Below, piece by piece: positions 17,466 to 25,260 of a stretch of DNA of 64,000 nt. Location: NCBI GenBank assembly GCA_938002965.1, contig CALKZY010000015.1, forward strand, positions 1 through 64,000, written 5' to 3'. The stretch's first letter is position 1; every line of letters begins with the position of its first letter. The translations under genes were made by a program, and so were the position numbers. The notes under the pieces are model-generated. The model saw only the letters and a list, made by a program, of their open reading frames with translations. It did not search any database and was not told where the DNA came from. The DNA is from an uncultured Acidimicrobiales bacterium. GTDB lineage: Bacteria > Actinomycetota > Acidimicrobiia > Acidimicrobiales > SZUA-35.

Positions 17466-17583
17466 AGGTCCGCGGTTCAACCTTTCAACAGTTTCACCTG
17501 AAGATAGATCACCTCAGGAAAGCGCTGCCCTGCGTCGAAGATGTCGCGAATGCCAACTGCTACTCATCGACCCTTCCAACCGA

Positions 17584-18774
17584 TCAACCGCCAAACCGCA
17601 TCCTCCCATACTCCCTGGCTGCATAGATCTCTTCGCCGGTTAGGTCGATACGTACGGGCTTGGGGACGTCGTGATACCAGTCGGCTATTTGGTCCCAGGC
17701 GTCGTCGAGGATAAGGATGTAGTCGTTGCAGGCGGCGATCAGCAGATGGACATCGCAGCGCGGGTCGATGTTGGGGTGATTGGGATGTATGGGGAAGGCT
17801 TCACGTCCGACCCTGGCACCGATGTCCCATTCGCACTGGCAGCTGGCCCCATAGACTTGCCATTCATCATGGCTCGCCATGGCGATGGGGTCATCTTTGG
17901 CTAGGTCGAGAAAGCCGGTCATCTCAAGCTGGTCGACTCGGTTCATCATCCGACGTAGGTATGAGTCGTCCCGTTCGTTGTTGGGACTGGCGAGCTTGAT
18001 GCGAAAGACTGCGTCAGCCAGGTCGGTCTCGGCTTGCGAATCTGGCAGTAGCCATAGTCCACCAAAGCGGACTTGGAAGTTCTCCAGCTCGCACAAGAAG
18101 CGGGTGAAGTGGACGAAGGCAAAGGTAACGTATCCGGCGGCTTGGAGTTCTTGGCTGTAGCCAGTGTCGTCGGGATCGCTGGGGTCGGGTTCTCGATCCC
18201 AGATCCGTTCTGGGTCAAGCAGGGTTGAGCGAGCGGCTGTTAGGTCGTTGCCGACCCCAGAGACTGGTGTCCACATCGAATACATGGCTTCAAAGCGGGT
18301 CAGCCACTCAACGGCCAGGCGTGACCCGACAGGCGTACGAACTTCTTGACGCAAGCGCCCAAGGTGTAGACGGTGGCGATGAATAAGGCCGAGGATGATC
18401 TGGGCGGTGGCGCTGAAGATTCGAGGCTCGTAGGTCTTGCGTAGGTAGTCGGCGGAAACACTCAGATTTGCGGCGGCGGCCTTGCGCAGATCAGGTGGCG
18501 GGGCTGAGCGTCCACCTTCGTCGAGGCCGAAAAGGATGGCTGCAGCATCACCAAGGTCACCACCAATGGTGCTGACAGCCTCTCTCAGCAGTTGCTCGAT
18601 TACGTATGGACCAACGTCGACTGTGAGATCGTCGAGACGTCCGGCAGTACGGGCGGCCTGGTCTAGGGCTGGGGTGTCAAGATCGCCGAGATTGAGCAGC
18701 CCTCGACGGCGGACCAGCTTCAGGTCATCGACGAGTTCCTGTTGATCTGGTGGCTGGAGATCAAGCGGGTTCAC
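17584..18774 (-). CDS. Hypothetical protein, 396 aa, island cargo
   Basis: No signal peptide or membrane segment is visible. The N-terminus (LKLVRRRGLLNLGDLDTPAL) is an Arg/Leu-rich helical segment of a kind I associate with actinobacterial cargo and regulatory proteins. The middle is helical, and the C-terminal third contains several Cys and His residues (CQCEWDIG, HPNHPNIDPRCD) that could bind metal. It is transcribed divergently from the small-gene block that precedes the coupling ATPase. The function is not known, and the domain structure would need a profile search. Confidence 0.65.
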   Translation of the reverse strand: MNPLDLQPPDQQELVDDLKLVRRRGLLNLGDLDTPALDQAARTAGRLDDLTVDVGPYVIEQLLREAVSTIGGDLGDAAAILFGLDEGGRSAPPPDLRKAAAANLSVSADYLRKTYEPRIFSATAQIILGLIHRHRLHLGRLRQEVRTPVGSRLAVEWLTRFEAMYSMWTPVSGVGNDLTAARSTLLDPERIWDREPDPSDPDDTGYSQELQAAGYVTFAFVHFTRFLCELENFQVRFGGLWLLPDSQAETDLADAVFRIKLASPNNERDDSYLRRMMNRVDQLEMTGFLDLAKDDPIAMASHDEWQVYGASCQCEWDIGARVGREAFPIHPNHPNIDPRCDVHLLIAACNDYILILDDAWDQIADWYHDVPKPVRIDLTGEEIYAAREYGRMRFGG

Positions 18775-18968
18775 GGCTCTTGAGAGTAGCCGAGGGCGGA
18801 TGTGCCCGAGTTAGCTGTCGTGTTTGTCTCGCTCATGGCTCCCAGCTCTTGTTGTCGTGGAGGTCGACAGCTTCCCCAGAAGTCAACCAGTTACCCCACC
18901 CAGAAACCCCTCCAACCCAAGCACCCATGCTGATGACCATTCAATCCCTGACTTGAAAGGTCAACCAG

Positions 18969-19301
18969 ATGAACATCAATCGTTCAGTACAACTAGAGCC
19001 CCGGTCAGCACCGCTCGGCGCTCGTGTATCGCCAGACGTGGTGAGTCGGCCAGGAGTGCGAGCAATGCAGCGGGAGGTGGATGAAGCCCTGGTCGCAGCT
19101 GCTCGGGTGGAAGGTACGGCCTATCTGACGCATGTGGCGCTGACTCATGTTGGGCAGCTTTCGGCCCTTGAAGCTCAGATCAGCATGGCGGCGCCTGCGG
19201 CTGACCCGATTCAGAAGGAGTTGGTGGCCCGAAGAGCGGCGATGCTGGTCGACAACTTCGCTATCACCGCTGCCTCTGAGATTGCTCGGCGGGGTGTGTG
19301 A
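18969..19301 (+). CDS. Hypothetical small protein, 110 aa
   Basis: First gene of a tightly overlapping plus-strand block (18969-20493). The product is Ala/Val-rich and probably helical, with no signal peptide. GAAAGG lies about 10 bases before the ATG. The stop overlaps the next start by one base (TGATG). I recognise no family; position suggests an accessory gene of the mobilization module. Confidence 0.6.
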   Translation: MNINRSVQLEPRSAPLGARVSPDVVSRPGVRAMQREVDEALVAAARVEGTAYLTHVALTHVGQLSALEAQISMAAPAADPIQKELVARRAAMLVDNFAITAASEIARRGV

Positions 19302-19558
19302 TGGGGTGGCTGGTTGTCTTACTTATCCTCGTCGTTGGCCTAGCTGGGTTGGGTTTCGGCCTGTGGCTGGGTTGTCTGTGGCGTGATTGGCACGACGCTC
19401 AGTACGGCCGGGCGCTGAGTATCACCAGGGCCGTGATGGCCGAGCAGGCCCAAGTGCTGGCCGCCGCTCATCAATTGAACCAGAGGGCCTTCGCGGCCCG
19501 GTCCGTAATCAGCACTGATCTGCGGCGGGCTCAGTCTGGGGGTGGCCTCGATGTCTGA
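19301..19558 (+). CDS. Small single-pass membrane protein, 85 aa
   Basis: An N-terminal membrane segment (residues about 3-27, LVVLLILVVGLAGLGFGLWLG) is followed by a cytoplasmic helix (MAEQAQVLAAAHQLNQRAFA). The ATG at 19301 overlaps the previous stop and is preferred over the GTG three bases earlier. It belongs to the overlapping small-gene block of the element; no family recognised. Confidence 0.6.
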   Translation: MGWLVVLLILVVGLAGLGFGLWLGCLWRDWHDAQYGRALSITRAVMAEQAQVLAAAHQLNQRAFAARSVISTDLRRAQSGGGLDV

Positions 19559-19913
19559 TTCGAACGACAACGGGTTGACGGTGCGCATCATCTCCGACTG
19601 GGAATGGACGGAGTATGACCCCGGCCCCATCCTCGATGAGGACGATCTCGGTCTGCTGCCGACCCACGCTTGGCATCGGTTGACTGAGAAGCTGGTCGAT
19701 GGCCAGTGGGTACGGGTGACACATTGGCACTTTGGGCTGGAGCCACCGGATCAGCTGGATGACCACCGGCAGGATTGGGCCTGGGATACTCCAGAGCTGT
19801 TCCAGGTCGATGATGACCAGCCGATTCTGCGCCTGGTCGACGGCGAGGCGTGGGGTGATGGGACCGATGAAACCGATCAAGCCGACAGTGGTGAGTCAGA
19901 GGAGCGGTCATGA
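19551..19913 (+). CDS. Hypothetical acidic protein, 120 aa
   Basis: A Trp- and Asp-rich soluble protein with repeated Trp-containing turns (ISDWEWTEYD, WHRLTEKLVDGQWVRVTHWHF). The ATG at 19551 lies eight bases inside the end of the previous gene, typical of this block; an in-frame ATG at 19542 also exists. The stop overlaps the next start (ATGA). Possibly a DNA mimic or adaptor, judging only from its acidity; function unknown. Confidence 0.6.
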   Translation: MSDSNDNGLTVRIISDWEWTEYDPGPILDEDDLGLLPTHAWHRLTEKLVDGQWVRVTHWHFGLEPPDQLDDHRQDWAWDTPELFQVDDDQPILRLVDGEAWGDGTDETDQADSGESEERS

Positions 19914-20311
19914 CGGCGTCGTCTGACTCCCTTGGCGCTATCTCGCCCTCAAGGCATATTCATCATCTGAAATTGATCGTCCCTGTCCTTGATCGCCATG
20001 GCCATCGCGTTGGTCGGCAGGTGCGATCGGCTGTCGTCGCCAAGATCAAAGAGTCGCTATCGGACTGGGCCGGTGGCTTCACAGCATCAGTTGGCTATGG
20101 CGGATGGGTGACACCGGATGGCCAGTTGATGGAAGAGCCTGTGACCTTGATCGAGGCTTATGGGGCCAGGGCTATGCCGCTCGGGGTGCTAGGCGGCATG
20201 GTCGAGCTGATCATGACCGAGCTTGATCAGGAGGTGGTGGCTGTTGTGTTTGACGGTGCGCTGCTGCTCTATGGCCGTGAATTCGTCGACGATGGCGAGG
20301 TGGCTTCATGA
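19910..20311 (+). CDS. Hypothetical protein, 133 aa
   Basis: A small alpha/beta protein (LKLIVPVLDRHGHRVG, GGWVTPDGQLMEEPVTLIEAY) without membrane segments. The Gly/Thr/Glu-rich centre and the strand VVAVVFDGALLLY suggest a compact fold, but I recognise no family. Coupled by ATGA to both neighbours, so it is expressed with the rest of the block. Confidence 0.6.
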   Translation: MTASSDSLGAISPSRHIHHLKLIVPVLDRHGHRVGRQVRSAVVAKIKESLSDWAGGFTASVGYGGWVTPDGQLMEEPVTLIEAYGARAMPLGVLGGMVELIMTELDQEVVAVVFDGALLLYGREFVDDGEVAS

Positions 20312-20493
20312 GGAGTGGCTTTGAGACACTGGTCATCTGGGCACTGTTGTTCGTCGTCTTCGGCCCAATGGTGGCCGCGATGTTGACCGACTCGGTTGAT
20401 CAGATCGTTAGCACGCTGGCACCCTATGTCGGTCTGGCTGGCGTAGTGGTGTTAGTGGTGCTTGCGCTGCGCATGGTGTTTCGGCGCTACTGA
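20308..20493 (+). CDS. Small two-pass membrane protein, 61 aa
   Basis: Two hydrophobic segments (about residues 5-25, LVIWALLFVVFGPMVAAML, and 36-57, APYVGLAGVVVLVVLALRMV). The start overlaps the previous stop (ATGA). It is the last gene of the overlapping block. Small membrane proteins of this type are frequent near conjugation ATPases. The 287 bases after it (20494-20780) contain no clear gene. Confidence 0.55.
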   Translation: MRSGFETLVIWALLFVVFGPMVAAMLTDSVDQIVSTLAPYVGLAGVVVLVVLALRMVFRRY

Positions 20494-20780
20494 AGTAGTT
20501 GGGCGCCAAAGGCAACGGCCATGACCAGGTTCAGCTTCAGTGTTGTCAATCGGTCAACGTCTCGGACGCAGCCGACATTTTCTTTACTGAATTGGCGGTC
20601 AGCCAGCTCGGAGTGACTCGTGTTCCGGTCGCTGTGCCGACCGCTGGAGATCGGCGAAATACCCCAGCTGATCGTTGGGTAGTAGGACTAGACGAAGCGG
20701 CCAATGAGAATACCGGCCGCGGCTCGGATCTCTGCCTTCGTCACTTCATCAAGTCACAAGAAGAAGAGAGGAGGTACTAC

Positions 20781-21002
20781 ATGAGCAAACAACAGCGGAT
20801 CTCTATTCGCCCGGTTGAGAAGGATGAGCCGGATCTACGACGATTAGCAAGAGCCATCATCGACCTGGTCATTGAGGAGCAGTCGTCGGGGCAACAGGCC
20901 AATGAGCGAGAGCCCGCCCAGCAGGCCTCACCCGCCGACGGTGAGTCGACGTCAAGCCGCAGCCGCGACAGCAGCGAAGGTGACCGGCGGAGGGCAGCAT
21001 GA
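20781..21002 (+). CDS. Hypothetical small protein, 73 aa
   Basis: The ATG is supported by a strong Shine-Dalgarno (GAGAGGAGG) 7 bases upstream; a longer in-frame version from a TTG at 20499 has no ribosome site and is rejected. The N-terminal half is a charged helix (DLRRLARAIIDLVIEEQ) and the C-terminal half is Ser/Asp/Arg-rich and probably disordered. The stop overlaps the coupling ATPase start (ATGA), so the two are coupled. Function unknown. Confidence 0.6.
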   Translation: MSKQQRISIRPVEKDEPDLRRLARAIIDLVIEEQSSGQQANEREPAQQASPADGESTSSRSRDSSEGDRRRAA

Positions 21003-23473
21003 GCCTGATTGACCGGTTGCTGCCAACTCGGCCAGCGGGGGACCTGGACTGGCTGCAGTTGTCTTTTGGTCGCCAACTCGATCACAGCCAGGCCTATCAC
21101 TTGGTCGGCTCGCTCTTGGCCAGCAATCATTTGCGTCGCATCGTGTTCGAGGTGGAGTGCGGCGGCAACCGCGATGATGGCGGAGACCAGTTGACCTACC
21201 GCATCGGTAGCACGGACGGCCCGGCCGTCATGGCCCTGGCAGCCCAAGCGCCTATCGATCTGACGCTGCAGCGCGTCAGTCGGGAGCGACCCGATGTGAG
21301 GACCGCTCTACGGGTCACGGCTCAGCCCTGGGATCGAATGCTGGTCACTAATCAGCCAGAAGTGACTACGGCCCGCTTGCTGGGGGCTCTAGCCTTAGCG
21401 GCCACCACTATCGGGAATGGGAACGAACAGCTCATTCACCAGATCGTGGTCGGGAGGCGGGTAGCACCTAGGGCACCGTCGAAACAGGTCAACGAGATTC
21501 AAGGCTCGTCTGCCTTAGAACGAGCCATTAGAGCCGTGACGACCGGGCCGACACCACTACCAGCCGAGCGCTTAAAGGCCCGAGCGCAGAAGCAATCAGT
21601 TGTCGGTGCGCAGGTTACGTGGCGCATCCTCAGCTCGCGCCGTACAGATCACTGGAAGGGTCGCTCAACGACCCGGCCAGGTACATCGAGTCGGGCGCTG
21701 CGGGCCTACTCGGCCGTCGTGCGCAGTCTAGAATCTCCAGGCCTGAGGCTGCGCTTGCGGCGTGAGCACCCTGGACGGGCAATCGAGGCTCGTCCAGCGT
21801 GGAACGCGAACACCATGACCCTAAACGCAGCGGAGCTGACGGCTATCACGGCCTGGCCCTTTGGTAGCCACAGCTACGCCGGACTTGATCGACGTGGGGC
21901 AACGAAGTTGCCAGTGCCGAGTACTGGAGGGGTGAAGTCTGGCCGAGGTGATGATCGGGTGCCAGCTCGACGGGTCATTGCGACCTCGGATCATCCAGCG
22001 ACTGTGGAGCAGCCGATCGTCGTACCGCCTGAAGCTGGCTTGCATCACCTGCACGTCCTCGGTCCGACTGGTGTTGGTAAGAGCACACTGCTGCTCAATC
22101 TGATCCTGTCCGACATAGCAGCTGGACGTGGAGTAGTCGTACTCGATCCCAAGGGTGATCTGGTTGATGACGTGCTGGCTTCCGCTCCCCCATCGGAGCT
22201 GGAGCGCATTGTCGTACTCGACCCAGCCCGGACTGATCATCTGGTGGGGTTCAATCCGCTTAGATCTACGACAGGAGCGAGAGTCGGTGGCGACAGGGCA
22301 GGCCGAAGCACTAACCATGACCTGGCTGTCGATGGCCTGCTGCATATCTTTACCCAGCTCTATGGCAGCAACTTCGGACCTCGGAGTTCCGACATTGTCC
22401 ACTCGGCGCTGCTGAGTCTGGCAGCCTCTGACTATCCGACACTGTGTCTACTGCCGCAGCTGCTGATCGATGCTCGGCTACGTCGGGTGCTGCTGCGAGG
22501 TAACCCAGCTGTCGAGAGTAATGCCGCACTGAAGATGTTCTGGGCCTGGTACGAGGGCATGAGTGAAGGTGAGCGCAGCGCTGCCATCGCGCCGGTGCAG
22601 AACAAGCTGCGACCGGTGGTCATGCGCAACTCACTGCGGGGCATGCTCGGCCAGACTGAACCGAAGTTTGACCTGCGTCAGGTCTCTACTGAGCGCAAGG
22701 TCCTGCTGGTACCGCTACGCAAAGGACAGATCGGACCTCAAGCCTCTCAGCTGCTCGGCTCCATGATCGTCGCCAACCTGTGGCAGCACGCCCTCGGCCG
22801 TACGGCCATTGCCAAGGAGCGGAGACATCCGGTCTTCGTCTACCTCGATGAGTTCCAGGACTACCTGCACCTTCCCACTGACATGGGCGATGTCTTGGCC
22901 CAAGCTCGGGCACTTGGTTTGGGCTTGGTACTGGCTCACCAGCATCTTGGCCAGCTTGAGCCTCGCATGCGATCTGCCATGCTGGCCAATGCCAGGAACA
23001 AGGTTGTCTTCGGCCTCAGCGCACCCGATGCCAAGGTCTTTGCGGCTGAAGCATCCGGGCTAAACCGACTCGACCCAGTCGACTTCCAGGAACTCAGTCA
23101 ATTCCAGATCTATGCCCTGACTATCCCGGTAACCAGGGCCACGTCTGATGGGCAACACCAACCATGGCAGCAGGGAACCAACTGCTGGACATCCGGCCAA
23201 ACAATGCCACCACCAACCGTCCATCGCAGCACTAAGCGGTTGGCCGCCCAGCTGGCCAAGCGCTACGGCCGACGACCGGTCGACATTGACGTCGAGCTAC
23301 TACGACCGATCACTGATCGGCCTATTGAGAAGGAGAAGGGCAGAAACCAAGGACACGACCAGATCGTTGGGCGACGTAGCCGAACCTCACGCCAATCCCC
23401 TCCCTCTCCTGAAACCAACTCGACACGTACCCCATCCGAACCACCAACTAACCAAGCAAAGGAGGACAGATGA
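20999..23473 (+). CDS. VirD4/TraG-like conjugative coupling ATPase
   Basis: This 824-residue protein has a C-terminal HerA/VirD4-type motor domain: Walker A LGPTGVGKSTLL near residue 354, the following VVVLDPKGDL strand, Walker B VYLDEFQDYL near 615, and LVLAHQHLGQL as motif 3. Coupling proteins deliver DNA-protein substrates to a type IV pore during conjugation. I see no clear N-terminal membrane segment; the first 350 residues look soluble, so it may be a soluble TraG/VirB4-like variant. The C-terminal 100 residues are Pro/Thr-rich. Overlaps on both sides (ATGA) tie it to the neighbours. No VirB-type pore genes are in the window. Confidence 0.8.
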   Translation: MSLIDRLLPTRPAGDLDWLQLSFGRQLDHSQAYHLVGSLLASNHLRRIVFEVECGGNRDDGGDQLTYRIGSTDGPAVMALAAQAPIDLTLQRVSRERPDVRTALRVTAQPWDRMLVTNQPEVTTARLLGALALAATTIGNGNEQLIHQIVVGRRVAPRAPSKQVNEIQGSSALERAIRAVTTGPTPLPAERLKARAQKQSVVGAQVTWRILSSRRTDHWKGRSTTRPGTSSRALRAYSAVVRSLESPGLRLRLRREHPGRAIEARPAWNANTMTLNAAELTAITAWPFGSHSYAGLDRRGATKLPVPSTGGVKSGRGDDRVPARRVIATSDHPATVEQPIVVPPEAGLHHLHVLGPTGVGKSTLLLNLILSDIAAGRGVVVLDPKGDLVDDVLASAPPSELERIVVLDPARTDHLVGFNPLRSTTGARVGGDRAGRSTNHDLAVDGLLHIFTQLYGSNFGPRSSDIVHSALLSLAASDYPTLCLLPQLLIDARLRRVLLRGNPAVESNAALKMFWAWYEGMSEGERSAAIAPVQNKLRPVVMRNSLRGMLGQTEPKFDLRQVSTERKVLLVPLRKGQIGPQASQLLGSMIVANLWQHALGRTAIAKERRHPVFVYLDEFQDYLHLPTDMGDVLAQARALGLGLVLAHQHLGQLEPRMRSAMLANARNKVVFGLSAPDAKVFAAEASGLNRLDPVDFQELSQFQIYALTIPVTRATSDGQHQPWQQGTNCWTSGQTMPPPTVHRSTKRLAAQLAKRYGRRPVDIDVELLRPITDRPIEKEKGRNQGHDQIVGRRSRTSRQSPPSPETNSTRTPSEPPTNQAKEDR

Positions 23474-24447
23474 ACCAACCACAAAACCACGACCCTGTAC
23501 CGATCGACCAGCCGATCGCGTCGAGCAGCCAGAGCCAGACTCCAGCTCCAACTGCCGGATCTGGCCGATTAACGAGGCCGACATCTTTGACCCGTACAAA
23601 GATCACTACTACTTCTCCTACAAGCCAGGAGCCACCCCCTCGGTTGAAGCCCAAACGACGCATCAGTCAGGCCCGCTTGTACGAGATCCGTCAACAGCTT
23701 GGCACCCGTGACCTGGCCGTCCTCGAATCGCTACGTACCTGGAAGCTGCTAAAGATCGAGCATCTGCGCCGATTGCACTTCGTCCAGCACGCCACCAAAG
23801 ACACAGCCCTACGAGTTGCTCGCCGGGTCCTCAGCCGACTCGAAGACACCGGGCTGATCCGCCGACTAGAACGAAAGATCGGCGGAGTTCGAGCCGGATC
23901 GTCAGGCTCCATCTTCTGCCTCAGCCCACTCGGTCACCGACTCCTTGGAGGTCAGACCAAGTACTGGCGCGAACCATCAAAGATGTATGGCGACCACACC
24001 TTGGCCATCGCCGAGCTGGGCAGCCTCGCCATCGATGCTGCCCGCACAGCCCAAGTCGATCTAGCAGAGATCTCAACCGAACCGAACGTCTGGCGGGCAT
24101 ACAGCTCGCCAACCGGCACCAAGACCCTCAAGCCCGATCTACTCATCAGGCTCGCAGGGCCAAAATTCGAAGCCAGCTGGTTCATCGAGGTCGACCTCGG
24201 TACCGAGTCAACACCCACACTGCGCAAACGCTGTCAGATCTACCTCGACCACTACCAGTCAGATGAGGAACAAGATCAACACGGCTACTACCCATCCGTG
24301 CTCTGGGTCATGCACAGCGAGGACCGCAAAGACGCGCTGACCGAAACCATCGAACGCCTGCACCACACCCACTCGACACCGCCCAACCTCTTCCACGTCA
24401 CCACCAACAACCACGCCATCGACCGGATCATCGACAGCGTGCGCTGA
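23470..24447 (+). CDS. Replication-relaxation family protein
   Basis: This 325-residue protein matches the actinobacterial replication-relaxation family found on integrative elements and plasmids. After a disordered Pro/Thr-rich N-terminus (about 1-65) there is a winged-helix core: TRDLAVLESLRTWKLLKIEHL, then RRVLSRLEDTGLIRRLERKIGG, followed by an alpha/beta half with the conserved SWFIEVDLGTES segment. The family is thought to act in mobilization or replication initiation; the biochemical role here is inferred. The start overlaps the ATPase stop (ATGA). Confidence 0.75.
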   Translation: MNQPQNHDPVPIDQPIASSSQSQTPAPTAGSGRLTRPTSLTRTKITTTSPTSQEPPPRLKPKRRISQARLYEIRQQLGTRDLAVLESLRTWKLLKIEHLRRLHFVQHATKDTALRVARRVLSRLEDTGLIRRLERKIGGVRAGSSGSIFCLSPLGHRLLGGQTKYWREPSKMYGDHTLAIAELGSLAIDAARTAQVDLAEISTEPNVWRAYSSPTGTKTLKPDLLIRLAGPKFEASWFIEVDLGTESTPTLRKRCQIYLDHYQSDEEQDQHGYYPSVLWVMHSEDRKDALTETIERLHHTHSTPPNLFHVTTNNHAIDRIIDSVR

Positions 24448-24493
24448 CGATCACTACACAAGCACATTCAACGTAAACAAGGAACCCCTACCC

Positions 24494-25105
24494 ATGAAAG
24501 GCAGACACAACCAACCACAGACCACCCGCCACCCCGAGCCACGGTTCGAGCTACCCGACCCTGACGAGCCAGCGATCTACGCTGCCAGCCTCAGCGACTA
24601 CAACGCCGGGCAACTTCACGGCCGCTGGATCAGCGCCAACCAAGACGCCGACGACATGCAAGACCAAGTCGACGAGATGCTGGCCACCTCCAACCTGATT
24701 GGCCGAGAAGCCGTCGAAGAATGGGCCATCCACGACTACCAAGGCTTCGGCGCCCTGGCCATCAACGAATACGAACGATTGCAAACCATCGCCACCCTCG
24801 GCCACGGCATCGTCGAACACGGACTGGTCTTTGCTGACTGGGCCAACATCACCGGCCGAGACAATGTCGAACACCACGACTTCAATGACCACTACCGCGG
24901 CCACTGGCCCAACCTGGAGGCCTACGCCGAAGAGCTACTCAACGATTTTGGGGCCAACCTCGACCAACTGCTGAAGGACGAGCACTCCTGGCTCCGACCC
25001 TATGTCAAACTCGATCTTCTGGCCTTAGCCCGAGATCTCGCCCACGACCTCGAAACCGCAGAAGCTGAGGACGGCGGCCTCCACATCTTCGACCCACCCG
25101 ACTAA
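24494..25105 (+). CDS. ardA: Antirestriction protein ArdA
   Basis: ArdA proteins mimic the shape and charge of B-form DNA and occupy type I restriction-modification enzymes, which lets incoming elements escape restriction. This acidic 203-residue protein has the family landmarks IYAASLSDYNAGQLHGRWI (residues 28-46), the EEWAIHDYQGFGAL segment (about 75-88) with EYERLQTI just after it, and the C-terminal acidic NLEAYAEELLNDFGA (about 139-153). AAGGAACC lies upstream of the ATG. It follows the mobilization genes and precedes the recombinase, a typical position for an early-transfer gene. Confidence 0.88.
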   Translation: MKGRHNQPQTTRHPEPRFELPDPDEPAIYAASLSDYNAGQLHGRWISANQDADDMQDQVDEMLATSNLIGREAVEEWAIHDYQGFGALAINEYERLQTIATLGHGIVEHGLVFADWANITGRDNVEHHDFNDHYRGHWPNLEAYAEELLNDFGANLDQLLKDEHSWLRPYVKLDLLALARDLAHDLETAEAEDGGLHIFDPPD

Positions 25106-25260
25106 CGCAGACAACCGATCACACACCGACACGGCACCGACACCACCCCAAGCCGCAAACTCACGAACGTTGTCAATTCCGCGCTTTTACCCTCACCCGT
25201 GTTTGCGTAGCATAAACATAGCATTTGTCATAGGCAAAGTAGTCTCGAAAGGAGGCCCCA

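Noticed and set aside
20499..21002. Longer 167-aa version of the small gene before the coupling ATPase
   Set aside because: It would need a TTG start without a ribosome site; the internal ATG at 20781 has a strong one.
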